Part shown: piece after piece, positions 8,609 through 17,278 of the stretch
Layout of the letters: each line of letters begins with the position of its first letter
Position numbering within the stretch: position 1 is the stretch's first letter
DNA from: Pseudomonadota bacterium
GTDB taxonomy: Bacteria > Pseudomonadota > Gammaproteobacteria > Acidiferrobacterales > Acidiferrobacteraceae
Direction of reading: 5' to 3'
Assembly: GCA_021819245.1 (NCBI GenBank)
Contig: JAKARI010000015.1
Span: 1 to 59,103, forward strand
Length of the DNA: 59,103 bases
Made by a program: the position numbers and the translations under genes
The notes under the pieces: generated by a model
Databases searched by the model: none
Told to the model about the DNA's origin: nothing
Seen by the model: the letters and a program-made list of their open reading frames with translations, nothing else

Positions 8609-10123
8609 TTACGCATCGCTTGCGCCGAGTCGCTCGCGCCAGTCGAGGAGGCGCCCCAGGAGACGCGCATCCATGAACGCCTCGGCCTCGAAGCGTCCGG
8701 CATAGGCGGCCTCCTCCTGGCGCAGCGTATAGCAGGTGTCGCCGCCGATGTCGAGAAACACCGCCGGGATGCCGGCCTCGATGAAGGCATAGTCGCGCTT
8801 TAGGAAAAAATCCGTGCAGCATACGCCCAGAAAGGCGCGCGCGCCGCGGCCTTTCAGATCGGCAAGGACCGCGCGCAAGTGCTCATACCGGGTGATGGTG
8901 ATGACAGCGAGATGACGCGCGCGTGCCAGGCCATAGGCCTCGCCGACCGCGCATCGCCCACACTCCGGGCAGCCGTCGCGATGCCGCCACTTGCACCATG
9001 CGGGCTTGGCGCAATACGGCAGGAGCACGGCATCGATGCGGCCAAGAAGGGTCTCGATCGAGGCCGTGCGGTCGGGACTAAACGTGCTGATCTGAGTCGC
9101 GGCCGCCAGACCCAGGTGGCGGCTTATGTGAAACCGCGCGGCACACAGGCGGCCAAGGTACGCGAGATCCGCGATCTCTACCCCGATGATGTCTGGCGGC
9201 GTGTTGCCGAGCACTACCAAAACTGTGGATTCCGCCTGGGCCATGCCGGTGCCCACGAGCGATTCCTGCAGGCGCACAAGCAGACCGCCATCGAGGCAAA
9301 GCACGCCGCCTGTGAAGCGCGCCGCGCGAATGGTCGTTCCGGGGCCGAGCCACACGTCCATGTAAAGGACGCCACCCGGGGTCTTGAGAAAGGCCTGGAT
9401 ATCTGCGGGGGGGTCATCGTCTGGCATCACGCACGGGGTCTCGCCCGCGACGGGCGGCGATTGACGATGCGGGCTTAGGCCCAAGGCGGCGGCGGTCTCG
9501 GCGGCGATGCGCGCGCACAGGGCCCCACGGTCGAGGTCCGGGACCAGGCCTTGCAGCGGTGCGAAACGGCTGCGGGCCGCGAGCAGGCCCTGTTCCGTGA
9601 GCTTCTCCAGGGGGAGCCGCAAGGTCTTTAGGAGCTCTTCGACATCCAGCGCAAGCGCCAATACCGCCTCGAATAATACGATCGCGCCATCGCGCCGCGC
9701 AAAGAGACTTGCGACCTTGCGTCCGGCCACCACGATATCGTTGGGGGCCAGAAATGCCGCATCGATCCCGTAGCCGCGAATGGCCGCCAGAAACGGCGCG
9801 GCGAGCGCGGACATGAGCCCATCCGGCGCCATCGCCGCATAGGGGCCGGCGGGCAGCGCCAGGACCGCGATTAGGGTATCGGGGTCGACAGACAGGCTGC
9901 CACCCCCGGTCAGGCGCCGCACGATGGGAAAGCGGTCCTTGACATAGGAGAGGCGCAGCGCGCGCCGCGGGTCCTCAAAGGCCCCTACGAGCGCGCAGCG
10001 GGTCAGGCGCGCGAAGCCAAGCACGGGCGCGCCGCCCGCGGCCTGCGCGATGTGCGCCTGCTCATAGGCCGGAAATTGCGCGGGGTTAAGCGTGCCGGCG
10101 TCGTGCCACGACAAGTTCCTCAT
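8609..10123 (-). CDS. Lipoate-protein ligase A-like / DUF116 fusion
   Basis: A 504-residue protein with three parts. Residues 1-240 are a lipoate/biotin ligase-type domain with the RRLTGGGSL nucleotide loop (70-77) and PNDIVVAGRK with the conserved Lys136. Residues 245-330 resemble the LplA C-terminal accessory domain. Residues 345-500 are a DUF116 domain with a dense cysteine set (C371, C377, C385, C388, C391, C435, C436, C464), suggestive of a metal or Fe-S site. The start overlaps ubiV by 4 bases (ATGA), so translation is coupled. The open frame extends to 10450, but only by running antisense-free through ubiV in another frame. The substrate is unknown. Confidence 0.8.
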   Translation of the reverse strand: MRNLSWHDAGTLNPAQFPAYEQAHIAQAAGGAPVLGFARLTRCALVGAFEDPRRALRLSYVKDRFPIVRRLTGGGSLSVDPDTLIAVLALPAGPYAAMAPDGLMSALAAPFLAAIRGYGIDAAFLAPNDIVVAGRKVASLFARRDGAIVLFEAVLALALDVEELLKTLRLPLEKLTEQGLLAARSRFAPLQGLVPDLDRGALCARIAAETAAALGLSPHRQSPPVAGETPCVMPDDDPPADIQAFLKTPGGVLYMDVWLGPGTTIRAARFTGGVLCLDGGLLVRLQESLVGTGMAQAESTVLVVLGNTPPDIIGVEIADLAYLGRLCAARFHISRHLGLAAATQISTFSPDRTASIETLLGRIDAVLLPYCAKPAWCKWRHRDGCPECGRCAVGEAYGLARARHLAVITITRYEHLRAVLADLKGRGARAFLGVCCTDFFLKRDYAFIEAGIPAVFLDIGGDTCYTLRQEEAAYAGRFEAEAFMDARLLGRLLDWRERLGASDA

Positions 10124-11004
10124 GGCAGCCGGCTGCGACCGGCGGTGCCGCGCCAATAGCCATTGGCATTGACGCCCCCCGTCAAGGGCGTAAGGCGCGC
10201 CGTGGCCTCGGCTGGCGAATAGCGCCCGTCTAAGACCCCGCGAAAGGCGTCTATGACAAGCCCGGTGTCGCGGCCCTCGGGCACGAGACGCAGGATGTCG
10301 ACACCCGCATCGCGCATGGCGTCGATCTCGCCTAAGGTGCTGATGGGCTGTCCGGCATGAATCTGAAGGCCGTTTATCGTAAGAAAGGCGTCGTCCTCCT
10401 GAGTCCGGACCAGGACCCCCTCGGGCTGCTGCTCGCAGACCCACTCGCACTGGTCCTTGCCGCGATCGGCGTTGCGGGCGCTAAAGCAGCGCGCCGAGTA
10501 GGCGAGCGCCGGGCGGCCGAAGGCCTGCGCCTCGCAGGCGATAGAGGCAGGACCGGCCGCGCGCAAGGCGGTAAGGGCGGCGCCGCTTAGCTCCACGGAC
10601 GCCACAAACCGCTCGGCCCCGGCCTCGGCCAGGATGGCCAAGGCGTCCTCGTTATAGATATTCAACGTGGCGCCGGCGACGAAGGGCGTGCCGCGACACA
10701 GGGCCACCGCGCTCATGTCGTTGGCCTCGATGCGGTAACGCCCGTTGGCACACAGCCTGCGGGTGGCCTTGAGCTCCGCCTCGCCATCGACCAGCACGAG
10801 GCTCGACAACACCACCTCCTTGCCGTGGTCGGCCAGCCGATCGGCAATGGCCAACCACTCGGCGAGCGTCGGGCCGCGGCGCTTGTAACAGACGGTCTCG
10901 CCAAGATAGACGATATCGACTGCCGTGCGCGCGATCGTCGCGTAGAAATCGGCGACCACATCGGCCGGCCAGAAAAACGGTATCGGGGCGAGAGCGAGCC
11001 TCAT
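10120..11004 (-). CDS. ubiV: UbiV, U32-family subunit for O2-independent ubiquinone hydroxylation
   Basis: A 294-residue U32 (formerly peptidase U32) protein. UbiV and UbiU form a 4Fe-4S heterodimer that hydroxylates ubiquinone precursors without O2, using prephenate as oxygen donor in E. coli. Fe-S ligands are visible as the early Cys in GETVCYKRRG and the trio in CFSARNADRGKDQCEWVCEQ. ATG 11004 overlaps the ubiU stop (ATGA); GTG 11010 is an alternative. It sits between ubiU and the lipoate-ligase fusion in one overlapping operon. Confidence 0.95.
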   Translation of the reverse strand: MRLALAPIPFFWPADVVADFYATIARTAVDIVYLGETVCYKRRGPTLAEWLAIADRLADHGKEVVLSSLVLVDGEAELKATRRLCANGRYRIEANDMSAVALCRGTPFVAGATLNIYNEDALAILAEAGAERFVASVELSGAALTALRAAGPASIACEAQAFGRPALAYSARCFSARNADRGKDQCEWVCEQQPEGVLVRTQEDDAFLTINGLQIHAGQPISTLGEIDAMRDAGVDILRLVPEGRDTGLVIDAFRGVLDGRYSPAEATARLTPLTGGVNANGYWRGTAGRSRLP

Positions 11005-12008
11005 CGCCACGGCCTATGAAACGCGCCCAGGGTCTGCTGGTGCCCCTCGGACAGGGCCGCGAGACCATCGGCCCATTCGCGGCGCACGGTAAATCCGGCG
11101 GGGTCGCGGCCACAGGCATCGAGGGCGGCGCGCATGATGGCGGTGACGCGCGCCACATAGGTCGGCGAACGCTGGCGGCCCTCGATCTTGATGGCGCGCA
11201 CCGGGATGCGCGCCAGATCCCCCAGGATCGGCAGGACATTGAGGCTGGTAGGCTCCTCGAGGGCGTAGGTTACACGATTATCCACTTTGAATCGTCCCTT
11301 GCAGATCGTGGGGTATCCGGCCTTTTCGGTCTTTTCGAAGGCATCGATCAAGATGCCGTTCAATCGCACGCGCCGGCGCCCGCCCTGCTCCTCCCAGCGT
11401 ACCGCCGAGGCTGGGGAGCAGGCCCCGCAGGTGTTGGGTGACACCCCGGTGGCATAAGAAGACAGCGCACAGCGCCCTTCGACCATGACGCACAGGCCGC
11501 CGAACCCGAATACCTCCAGGTCCAAGGGCGCGCTGGCGGCAAGTTTCGTGACCTGATTCAAGGCGAGCACCCGCGGCAGGATCGCGCGCGTGGCGCCGAA
11601 GCTCTCGGCATAAAACCGCAGGGACTCGGCATTGGTGGCGGAGCCCTGAACGGAGAGATGGCGCGGCACCTTGGGGTGGTGTTGTGCACAGTGCCGCAAG
11701 ACCGCGAGATCGGCGGCAATGATGGCATCGACGCCGGCCCCTATCGCCTGATCGGCCGTCTGGCGCCACAGGCCGACCCGCCCCGGCTGAGCATAGGTGT
11801 TGAGCGCCAGATAGACCTTGCGCTTGCGGTCATGCGCATAGCGGACACCCGAAGCAAGCTCGCTTGCCGTCAGATTGAGGCCGGGGAAATTGCGGGCGTT
11901 GGTCTCATTGCGCAGCCCGACATAGATGGCGTCGGCGCCGTGGTCGACCGCCGCCTCCAGGGCCGCCAGGGTCCCCGCCGGACAGACGAGTTCGGGAATG
12001 GGCGTCAT
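11001..12008 (-). CDS. ubiU: UbiU, U32-family subunit for O2-independent ubiquinone hydroxylation
   Basis: A 335-residue U32 protein and partner of UbiV. It starts MTPIPELVCPAGTL, typical of the family. The four Fe-S cysteines known from E. coli UbiU are visible: LCVMVEGRC, PNTCGACSPA and YPTICKGRF. KIEGRQRSPTYVA near the C-terminus is the U32 signature. ATG 12008 overlaps the stop of the upstream radical SAM gene by 4 bases. The run yhcC-ubiU-ubiV-ligase/DUF116 therefore looks translationally coupled and FNR-controlled from 13648. Confidence 0.95.
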   Translation of the reverse strand: MTPIPELVCPAGTLAALEAAVDHGADAIYVGLRNETNARNFPGLNLTASELASGVRYAHDRKRKVYLALNTYAQPGRVGLWRQTADQAIGAGVDAIIAADLAVLRHCAQHHPKVPRHLSVQGSATNAESLRFYAESFGATRAILPRVLALNQVTKLAASAPLDLEVFGFGGLCVMVEGRCALSSYATGVSPNTCGACSPASAVRWEEQGGRRRVRLNGILIDAFEKTEKAGYPTICKGRFKVDNRVTYALEEPTSLNVLPILGDLARIPVRAIKIEGRQRSPTYVARVTAIMRAALDACGRDPAGFTVRREWADGLAALSEGHQQTLGAFHRPWR

Positions 12009-12934
12009 GATACCCCCTCGCAGGCCAAGGCCCCCTGGCAGGTCCCGCGTCGCGCAAGCTCCGCGGTAATGGCATTCAACACCCGCCACTTCCCGAGACA
12101 CCAATCCGGGGCAAGCAGCAGGGCCGCCTTGGCGGTCCCGGTGAGACGATGAAAGGCGACGTGACGGGGCGTGCGCTCGACAAGGTCGGCGACAATACCG
12201 ACGTAGGTGGGCAGGTCGAGGGGCGCGAGCCGCCCGGCACGGTAATCATGCGCAAGCCGGCTGCCCCGCACGACATGCAGCGGGTGGATCTTGAGGCCCG
12301 CCACACCCAACGACAGCACCCGCGAAAGCGTGCGCAGGGCATGCTCGCGCCCCTCCTCCGGCAGACCCACGATGAGGTGCGTGCATACCGGAATGCGGTA
12401 GCGCTGCAGCAAAGAGACCGCCTCGCGATACTCTTCATAGCCATGGCCACGGTTGACGCGCGCAAGGGTCTCGTCAAAGCTCGATTGCAGCCCGAGTTCC
12501 ACCCACACCGAAAGGCCCTGATCCCGGTACGAGGCGATCAGGGCGACCACGGCCTCCGGCAGGCAATCGGGGCGCGTGCCCACACTGAGGCCCACGACCC
12601 CGGGCACGGCCAGGGCCTCCTCATAGGCGGCCTTGAGGCGCGACAGGGGGGCATAGGTATTCGTATAGGTCTGAAAATAGGCAATGACCTTGCGCGCGCG
12701 GGTCCGTCGCCGGACGCAACGCATCCCCTCGCGCACCTGATCTGCGATGCCGCGGGCCTCAGTGGCGGGATGAAATGACTTATTGTTGCAAAACGTACAC
12801 CCGCCACGGCCCCGCGACCCGTCGCGATTCGGGCAGGTAAAGCCGGCGTCTATGGTCACCTTGTGGACGCGCTCACCGAATTGACGGAGAAGCTGCTGTC
12901 CGAAGGTCTCAACGAACTCGGAAAGAACGGCCAT
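12005..12934 (-). CDS. yhcC: Radical SAM protein, YhcC (TIGR01212) family
   Basis: A 309-residue radical SAM protein of the YhcC type. The cluster motif is spread as CPNRDG...GGCTFCNN, characteristic of this family, and VELGLQSSFDETL and LIVGLPEEG follow in the barrel. The family is associated with anaerobic metabolism and tRNA or amino-acid chemistry, but its reaction is not established. ATG 12934 aligns with relatives (MAVLSEFVETFGQQL) and overlaps the end of the preceding radical SAM gene by 26 bases. The frame extends to 13000. Confidence 0.9.
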   Translation of the reverse strand: MAVLSEFVETFGQQLLRQFGERVHKVTIDAGFTCPNRDGSRGRGGCTFCNNKSFHPATEARGIADQVREGMRCVRRRTRARKVIAYFQTYTNTYAPLSRLKAAYEEALAVPGVVGLSVGTRPDCLPEAVVALIASYRDQGLSVWVELGLQSSFDETLARVNRGHGYEEYREAVSLLQRYRIPVCTHLIVGLPEEGREHALRTLSRVLSLGVAGLKIHPLHVVRGSRLAHDYRAGRLAPLDLPTYVGIVADLVERTPRHVAFHRLTGTAKAALLLAPDWCLGKWRVLNAITAELARRGTCQGALACEGVS

Positions 12935-13607
12935 CGGTCGACTCCAGGGGTCGCGCGCGAAACGCGACACCCAACTCGCGCGCGATACGCGCGCAGGCAT
13001 CCAGATCCACGCCCTCTAGCCCTGCGATCGCAGTGAGGGTGACACGCGGGACGAAGGTCCGGGCACGCGCGGCGAACGCCAGCATGGCGGAATAACTGCC
13101 GGCCCGGCTGGGGCGGCAGAGGTGTTCATAAGTCCGCTCGTCGGCGGCATTGAGCGAGATGGAGACATGGTCTACCAGGCCGGCCAATTCCGGGGCGACA
13201 TCGCGGCCATGAATGAGGCTCGCCAGGCCGTCGGTATTGAGACGTATCGGCCGGCCCTCGGTCCGCAGCGCGGCCGCCACCGCGAGCAGGGCCGACCAGC
13301 GCGTCGTAGGCTCCCCCAGCCCGCAAAAGACGTATTCGGTGCATGATCCCAAGGCGCGCGCGGCCTCGATCACCGCCGTGACCGAGGGTTCTTCGGATGC
13401 GCGCAGGCGCAGCCGCGCCTCCCCGACCGTCCAGAGGCCGTGAAACTTGGGGCAGAACCGGCAGCGCAAGGTACAGCGGTTGGTGAGGTTCAGATAGACC
13501 GCGTCGCGCAGGCGATAAGCGGCCACGGCCGACGGCGCCCGCCCGGCGTCGTCACCCCTAGCCACCGCCATCGTTCCAGGCACACCCCACCCCACCTTCA
13601 CATTCAT
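12909..13607 (-). CDS. Radical SAM protein, TatD-associated (TIGR04038-like)
   Basis: A 232-residue radical SAM protein. YLNLTNRCTLRCRFCPKF carries the C-x3-C-x2-C cluster site, and YVFCGLGEPTTRW is the GGE-like SAM-binding motif. This short form matches the group usually found beside TatD-family nucleases, though no TatD gene is present here. Its product is unknown. It is the first gene of the minus-strand ubiU/ubiV operon. The ATG at 13607 lies 41 bases from the FNR box. Class II spacing predicts a start at 13613 with a TAgAcT hexamer at 13625-13620, leaving only a 6-base leader; an ATG at 13571 is possible. Confidence 0.84.
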   Translation of the reverse strand: MNVKVGWGVPGTMAVARGDDAGRAPSAVAAYRLRDAVYLNLTNRCTLRCRFCPKFHGLWTVGEARLRLRASEEPSVTAVIEAARALGSCTEYVFCGLGEPTTRWSALLAVAAALRTEGRPIRLNTDGLASLIHGRDVAPELAGLVDHVSISLNAADERTYEHLCRPSRAGSYSAMLAFAARARTFVPRVTLTAIAGLEGVDLDACARIARELGVAFRARPLESTDGRSFRVR

Positions 13608-13647
13608 AATACGGCACGCAGTCTACGCATCCGGACGGTCTGCGGGA

Positions 13648-13661
13648 TTGACCAATATCAA
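13648..13661. promoter_or_regulatory. FNR/ANR box between the ubiUV operon and nrdD
   Basis: The site reads TTGAC-N4-ATCAA and serves two divergent units: the radical SAM-yhcC-ubiU-ubiV-ligase operon on the minus strand and nrdD on the plus strand. For nrdD, TATCTA at 13684-13689 or TATAAT at 13688-13693 could be the -10 element, placing the box near -41 to -45. AAGGAG at 13706-13711 is the nrdD ribosome site. Confidence 0.87.
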
Positions 13662-13721
13662 GAGGCACGATCCCAAGAAGTTGTATCTATAATTATCCGA
13701 AACACAAGGAGTAGGGTGTCC

Positions 13722-15722
13722 ATGGTCAAAAAAATCCCCGATAGCATACGCAAACGCGATGGCCGTGTCGTACCCTTCGATGATCGCAAGATCTACTACG
13801 CCCTGCTGCGCGCCGGGTTGGCGACGGGCGAATACGGCCCCGAGGAGGCCAAGCGCATGACGGCGGAGGTGACCGCCGTGTGTCCCTCCGGGAGTCCGGA
13901 CATAGAGACCGTTCAGGACCTTGTGGAAGATAAGCTCCTCGCCTGCGGTTACCGGCGCACTGCCCGCGCCTACATCGTCTATCGCGAAAAGCGGCGCATG
14001 ACGCGCGAAGAAGGCAAGGTCCGCGTCGAGGTCGAGGAGGCGATCACGGAATACCTGGATCGTCGCGACTGGCGGGTCCAGGCCAACGCCAATCAAGGCT
14101 ACTCGCTGGGCGGGCTCATCTTGAGCGTATCCGGCAAGGTGGTCGCGAACTTCTGGTTGAACCACGTCTACCCGAAGGAGGTCGGCGAGGCGCACCGCGA
14201 CGGGGCGCTGCACATCCACGACCTGGACATGCTGTCGGGCTATTGTGCCGGGTGGTCGCTGCGCACGCTGCTTACAGAAGGCCTCAACGGGGTCGCCAAC
14301 AAGGTCGAGGCGAGCCCGCCAAAACACCTCTCGAGCGCCGTCGGCCAGATCGTCAATTTCCTCGGCACCCTGCAAAACGAATGGGCCGGCGCGCAGGCCT
14401 TTAGTTCGTTTGATACCTACCTCGCGCCCTTCGTGCGCAAGGACCACATGCGCTACGAGGAGGTCCTGCAATGCATTCAGGAGCTCATCTATAACCTGAA
14501 CATCCCTTCGCGCTGGGGGACGCAGACCCCGTTTACCAATCTGACCTTCGACTGGACCTGCCCCGAGGACCTGCGGCAACAGGTGCCTGTCATAGGCGGC
14601 GAGGAGATGCCCTTTACCTATGGGGATCTGGCGCCGGAGATGGCCATGATCAACAAGGCCTATCTCGAGGTCATGGAGACCGGAGACGCCAAGGGGCGAG
14701 TCTTCACCTTCCCGATTCCGACTTACAACATCACCCCGGACTTCGACTGGGAAGGCGAGAATGTGGAGCGCCTGTTCTCCCTGACCGCAAAGTACGGCCT
14801 GCCGTATTTCCAGAACTTCATGAACTCGGATCTCAAGCCGCATATGGTCCGGTCCATGTGCTGCCGCCTGCAGCTCGACTTGACCGAGCTTTTGAAGCGC
14901 GGCAACGGTCTCTTTGGATCGGCTGAGCAGACCGGGTCTCTGGGGGTCGTCACCATCAATTGCGCGCGCCTCGGTTACCTCTATCGCGGCGACGAACAAA
15001 GCCTCATGGGGCACCTCGACCGCTTGCTCGAGCTCGCACGCACAAGCCTCGAGATCAAGCGCAAGACCATACAGACCTACATGGACCAGGGCCTGTTTCC
15101 GTACACGAAGCGCTATCTGGGCACGCTGCGTAACCACTTCTCGACGATAGGGGTCAACGGAATCAACGAGATGGTGCGCAACTTCACGGCCGGGGCCGCG
15201 GACATCACGGATACTGCGGGTCATGCGCTGGCCTGCCGCCTGCTCGATCATGTGCGCGCGCGGCTTGCGGGCTTTCAGGAACAGACCGGCCACCTCTACA
15301 ATCTCGAGGCCTCCCCGGCCGAGGGCGCGACCTACCGGTTCGCGCGCGCGGACCGCAAGCGGTTTCCCGGGATCCTGCAGGCCGGGACCGCCGATCGTCC
15401 CTACTACACAAACTCATCTCAGTTGCCGGTCGGATTTACGGATGACCCCTTCGAGGCCCTGGAACGCCAGGAGGACCTGCAGCGGCGCTATACCGGGGGC
15501 ACGGTCCTGCACCTTTACATGAATGAGAGGCTGTCTAGCGCATCGGTGGCACGCGACCTCGTGCGGCGCGCGCTCACACGCTTTCGCCTGCCCTATATCA
15601 CCGTGACACCGACGTTTTCGATATGCCCGCGCCACGGCTATCTCGCGGGCGAGCATGTCTTTTGCCCGACCTGCGACGAAGAGGCGTGGGCGCGGCGGCG
15701 GGCCCTGGCACAGGGCGAATAA
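13722..15722 (+). CDS. nrdD: Anaerobic (class III) ribonucleotide reductase, catalytic chain without glycyl-radical domain
   Basis: A 666-residue class III NrdD that reduces NTPs to dNTPs. Residues 1-95 are an ATP-cone (IRKRDGRVVPFDDRKIY). The barrel contains LGTLQNEWAGAQAFSSFD, MCCRLQLDLTELLKRGNGLFG and GSLGVVTINCARLGYL. The C-terminal zinc-finger region is CPRHGYLAGEHVFCPTC. It ends there: the RVxGY glycyl-radical motif that NrdD normally carries is absent and is found in the next small gene, after one TAA in the same frame. ATG 13722 has AAGGAG upstream; the open frame reaches back to 13440. An FNR box lies 60 bases upstream. Confidence 0.95.
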   Translation: MVKKIPDSIRKRDGRVVPFDDRKIYYALLRAGLATGEYGPEEAKRMTAEVTAVCPSGSPDIETVQDLVEDKLLACGYRRTARAYIVYREKRRMTREEGKVRVEVEEAITEYLDRRDWRVQANANQGYSLGGLILSVSGKVVANFWLNHVYPKEVGEAHRDGALHIHDLDMLSGYCAGWSLRTLLTEGLNGVANKVEASPPKHLSSAVGQIVNFLGTLQNEWAGAQAFSSFDTYLAPFVRKDHMRYEEVLQCIQELIYNLNIPSRWGTQTPFTNLTFDWTCPEDLRQQVPVIGGEEMPFTYGDLAPEMAMINKAYLEVMETGDAKGRVFTFPIPTYNITPDFDWEGENVERLFSLTAKYGLPYFQNFMNSDLKPHMVRSMCCRLQLDLTELLKRGNGLFGSAEQTGSLGVVTINCARLGYLYRGDEQSLMGHLDRLLELARTSLEIKRKTIQTYMDQGLFPYTKRYLGTLRNHFSTIGVNGINEMVRNFTAGAADITDTAGHALACRLLDHVRARLAGFQEQTGHLYNLEASPAEGATYRFARADRKRFPGILQAGTADRPYYTNSSQLPVGFTDDPFEALERQEDLQRRYTGGTVLHLYMNERLSSASVARDLVRRALTRFRLPYITVTPTFSICPRHGYLAGEHVFCPTCDEEAWARRRALAQGE

Positions 15723-15809
15723 GGCAAGAGGGGCGCGTCAACGAATCTTCAATGTCCCAGTAGGGGCGACCTTTTCAAAAAGGGGCCCATGAAGGCGAGG
15801 AGGAGATGT

Positions 15810-15992
15810 ATGAATGAGGCGATAAGCGACAAGGAGCATCCGGGCGGCGATCTGCGTCCCGAGGAGCGGCAGGTGTGCGAGGTGTGGACGCGGGTGATGG
15901 GTTACCATCGCCCGGTGGCCTCGTTTAACGAGGGCAAGAAGGGCGAACACTACGAGCGGCAGTTCTTCGTGGAGGATAGGCGCTCGGCGTGA
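15810..15992 (+). CDS. Separate glycyl-radical domain of class III ribonucleotide reductase
   Basis: A 60-residue protein ending in WTRVMGYHRPVASFNEGKKG, which matches the C-terminal glycyl-radical segment of NrdD; Gly31 in RVMGY is the predicted radical residue. It has its own strong ribosome site AGGAGG at 15798-15803, six bases before ATG 15810. It lies in the same frame as nrdD with a single TAA (15720-15722) between them and no other stop. The stop of this gene overlaps the GTG of nrdG (GTGA). It would dock on the catalytic chain, much as GrcA docks on pyruvate formate-lyase. Confidence 0.9.
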   Translation: MNEAISDKEHPGGDLRPEERQVCEVWTRVMGYHRPVASFNEGKKGEHYERQFFVEDRRSA

Positions 15993-16678
15993 CGCTGCGT
16001 CTTGGCGGCCTCGTGCCCTGGAGCAGCGTGGACTATCCAGGGTATCAGGCCGCCGTCCTGTTCGTGACCGGTTGCCCGTGGCGCTGCCCCTATTGCCATA
16101 ATAGCCACCTCTGGGCGGGCGATGCGGGCCTGTCGTGGCCGGCGGTACGCTCATTCCTCGAGACCCGCGTGGGCCTCCTGGACGCGGTGGTCGTGAGTGG
16201 GGGCGAGCCACTCGACCAGGTCACATCGATTCATGAGGCCCTCAAAGAGATCCGCGGGCTGGGATTTGGGACCGCGCTGCATACCGCGGGGGTCTCGGCG
16301 CGGCGCCTTCAGGGGCTGCTCGCCGATCTCGACTGGGTGGGGCTCGACATCAAGGGGCCTTTTTCCCGCTACCAGTCGATCACCACGCGCGCAAGAAGCG
16401 GCGACGCGGCGCGTGCGTCGGTCGAAATCCTGCTGGCAAGCGGGACGCCCCACGAGCTCCGCACGACCGTCCATCCGGACTTGCTCTCCGGCGATGACCT
16501 CGTGGCGATGCTAAACGAGCTCGCGGCCCTGGGCGCGCCGTCTGTGACATTGAAGAACTTTCGGCCCATGGGATGTCCGGACTCGCGGCTTGCGGCCACC
16601 TATCGTCCATGGCTCACCCCCGAACTGGCCGCTCGGTTGCGGGCGATCATGCCGGGGGTGGTTCTGCCCACGAGCTAG
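15989..16678 (+). CDS. nrdG: Anaerobic ribonucleotide reductase activating protein
   Basis: A 229-residue radical SAM activase (NrdG2/TIGR02495-like) that generates the glycyl radical on the reductase. The cluster motif is C-x3-C-x2-C in GCPWRCPYCHN, followed by VVVSGGEPLDQ (SAM motif). DWVGLDIKGPFSRYQSITT is typical of this activase class. The GTG start overlaps the stop of the small glycyl-radical gene, so the activase and its probable target are translationally coupled. Confidence 0.93.
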   Translation: MTLRLGGLVPWSSVDYPGYQAAVLFVTGCPWRCPYCHNSHLWAGDAGLSWPAVRSFLETRVGLLDAVVVSGGEPLDQVTSIHEALKEIRGLGFGTALHTAGVSARRLQGLLADLDWVGLDIKGPFSRYQSITTRARSGDAARASVEILLASGTPHELRTTVHPDLLSGDDLVAMLNELAALGAPSVTLKNFRPMGCPDSRLAATYRPWLTPELAARLRAIMPGVVLPTS

Positions 16679-16823
16679 CCCGTCCCGCGACGCCCCCACA
16701 TATCGGGCATTGCGCCGGCCGCAACGATGGGACGTCACCTCAAACCCCCTGACCATGAGCAGCATGATGCCGATTGCGCACCGTCGGCGCGAGCACCCCC
16801 CGAGGGATAGCAGAGACCTCGCT

Positions 16824-16857
16824 CGGCGCCCATGGGCCGTGCAACCCATGGGCGCCG
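16824..16857. terminator. Strong hairpin between nrdG and the broken toxin gene
   Basis: A perfect 13-bp inverted repeat with an 8-base loop lies between two convergent genes. It lacks a T-run, so it may act as a stabilising 3' hairpin or a bidirectional terminator. Nothing else is seen in 16679-16871. Confidence 0.55.
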
Positions 16858-16871
16858 TCACCCCGCGAAAT

Positions 16872-17278
16872 TCAGGGAATCGGATTAAGGCAACGAACAC
16901 CTACGGGTGCGAAATCCGCGGTAGTGCGCGTAACAATCGCAAGATCATAGATGAGCCCGACGCTATCTGCTTGTCGAGAGGGTGCCGGGGGCCGTAAGAC
17001 AGGAGCTGACCCCACAATTGAGCGCACTCAAGACCAAAACTCACAATGTGTGCGCCAAAACCCTCGACTACGCCATCAAGCCAGGCCTCTAACCGGCCAG
17101 CCTGGCTCGAATCGCCGCGGCGGCGCAGCGCCTCGACGCCATGACGGATCTCGCCGATGGTCTGCACCGCAAGGTCAATATCCGCAGAATGCAGTCCGGC
17201 GAAGAAGGCGGCGACACCGCGGTTTGTGCGAGGCCCCGTCCTCGGCTCGCCGATGACGTGAGTATCGAGCAGATACAT
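16872..17278 (-). pseudogene. VapC/FitB-type PIN toxin, frameshifted
   Basis: From ATG 17278 the frame encodes a PIN nuclease: YLLDTHVIGEPRTGPRTNRG, the Glu of TIGEIRHGVEALRRRG, and PLDKQIAS. Near 16956-16963 the reading frame breaks; read in the next frame the sequence continues LIYDLAIVTRTTADFAPVGV and ends at a stop at 16872-16874, which is the conserved VapC C-terminus with the last catalytic Asp. Compared with the family IAATALIYDL pattern, about 4 bases are missing. The uncorrected frame ends at 16901 without the final acidic residue, so the toxin is probably inactive. Confidence 0.85.

Noticed and set aside
13623-15293. 556-residue open frame antisense to nrdD
   Set aside because: Shadow of nrdD; no ribosome site, domain or promoter.
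15720-15809. Stop-codon readthrough joining nrdD and the glycyl-radical domain
   Set aside because: The frame stays open across the gap, so readthrough is possible, but the second gene has its own AGGAGG and ATG at good spacing and there is no recoding signal around the TAA.
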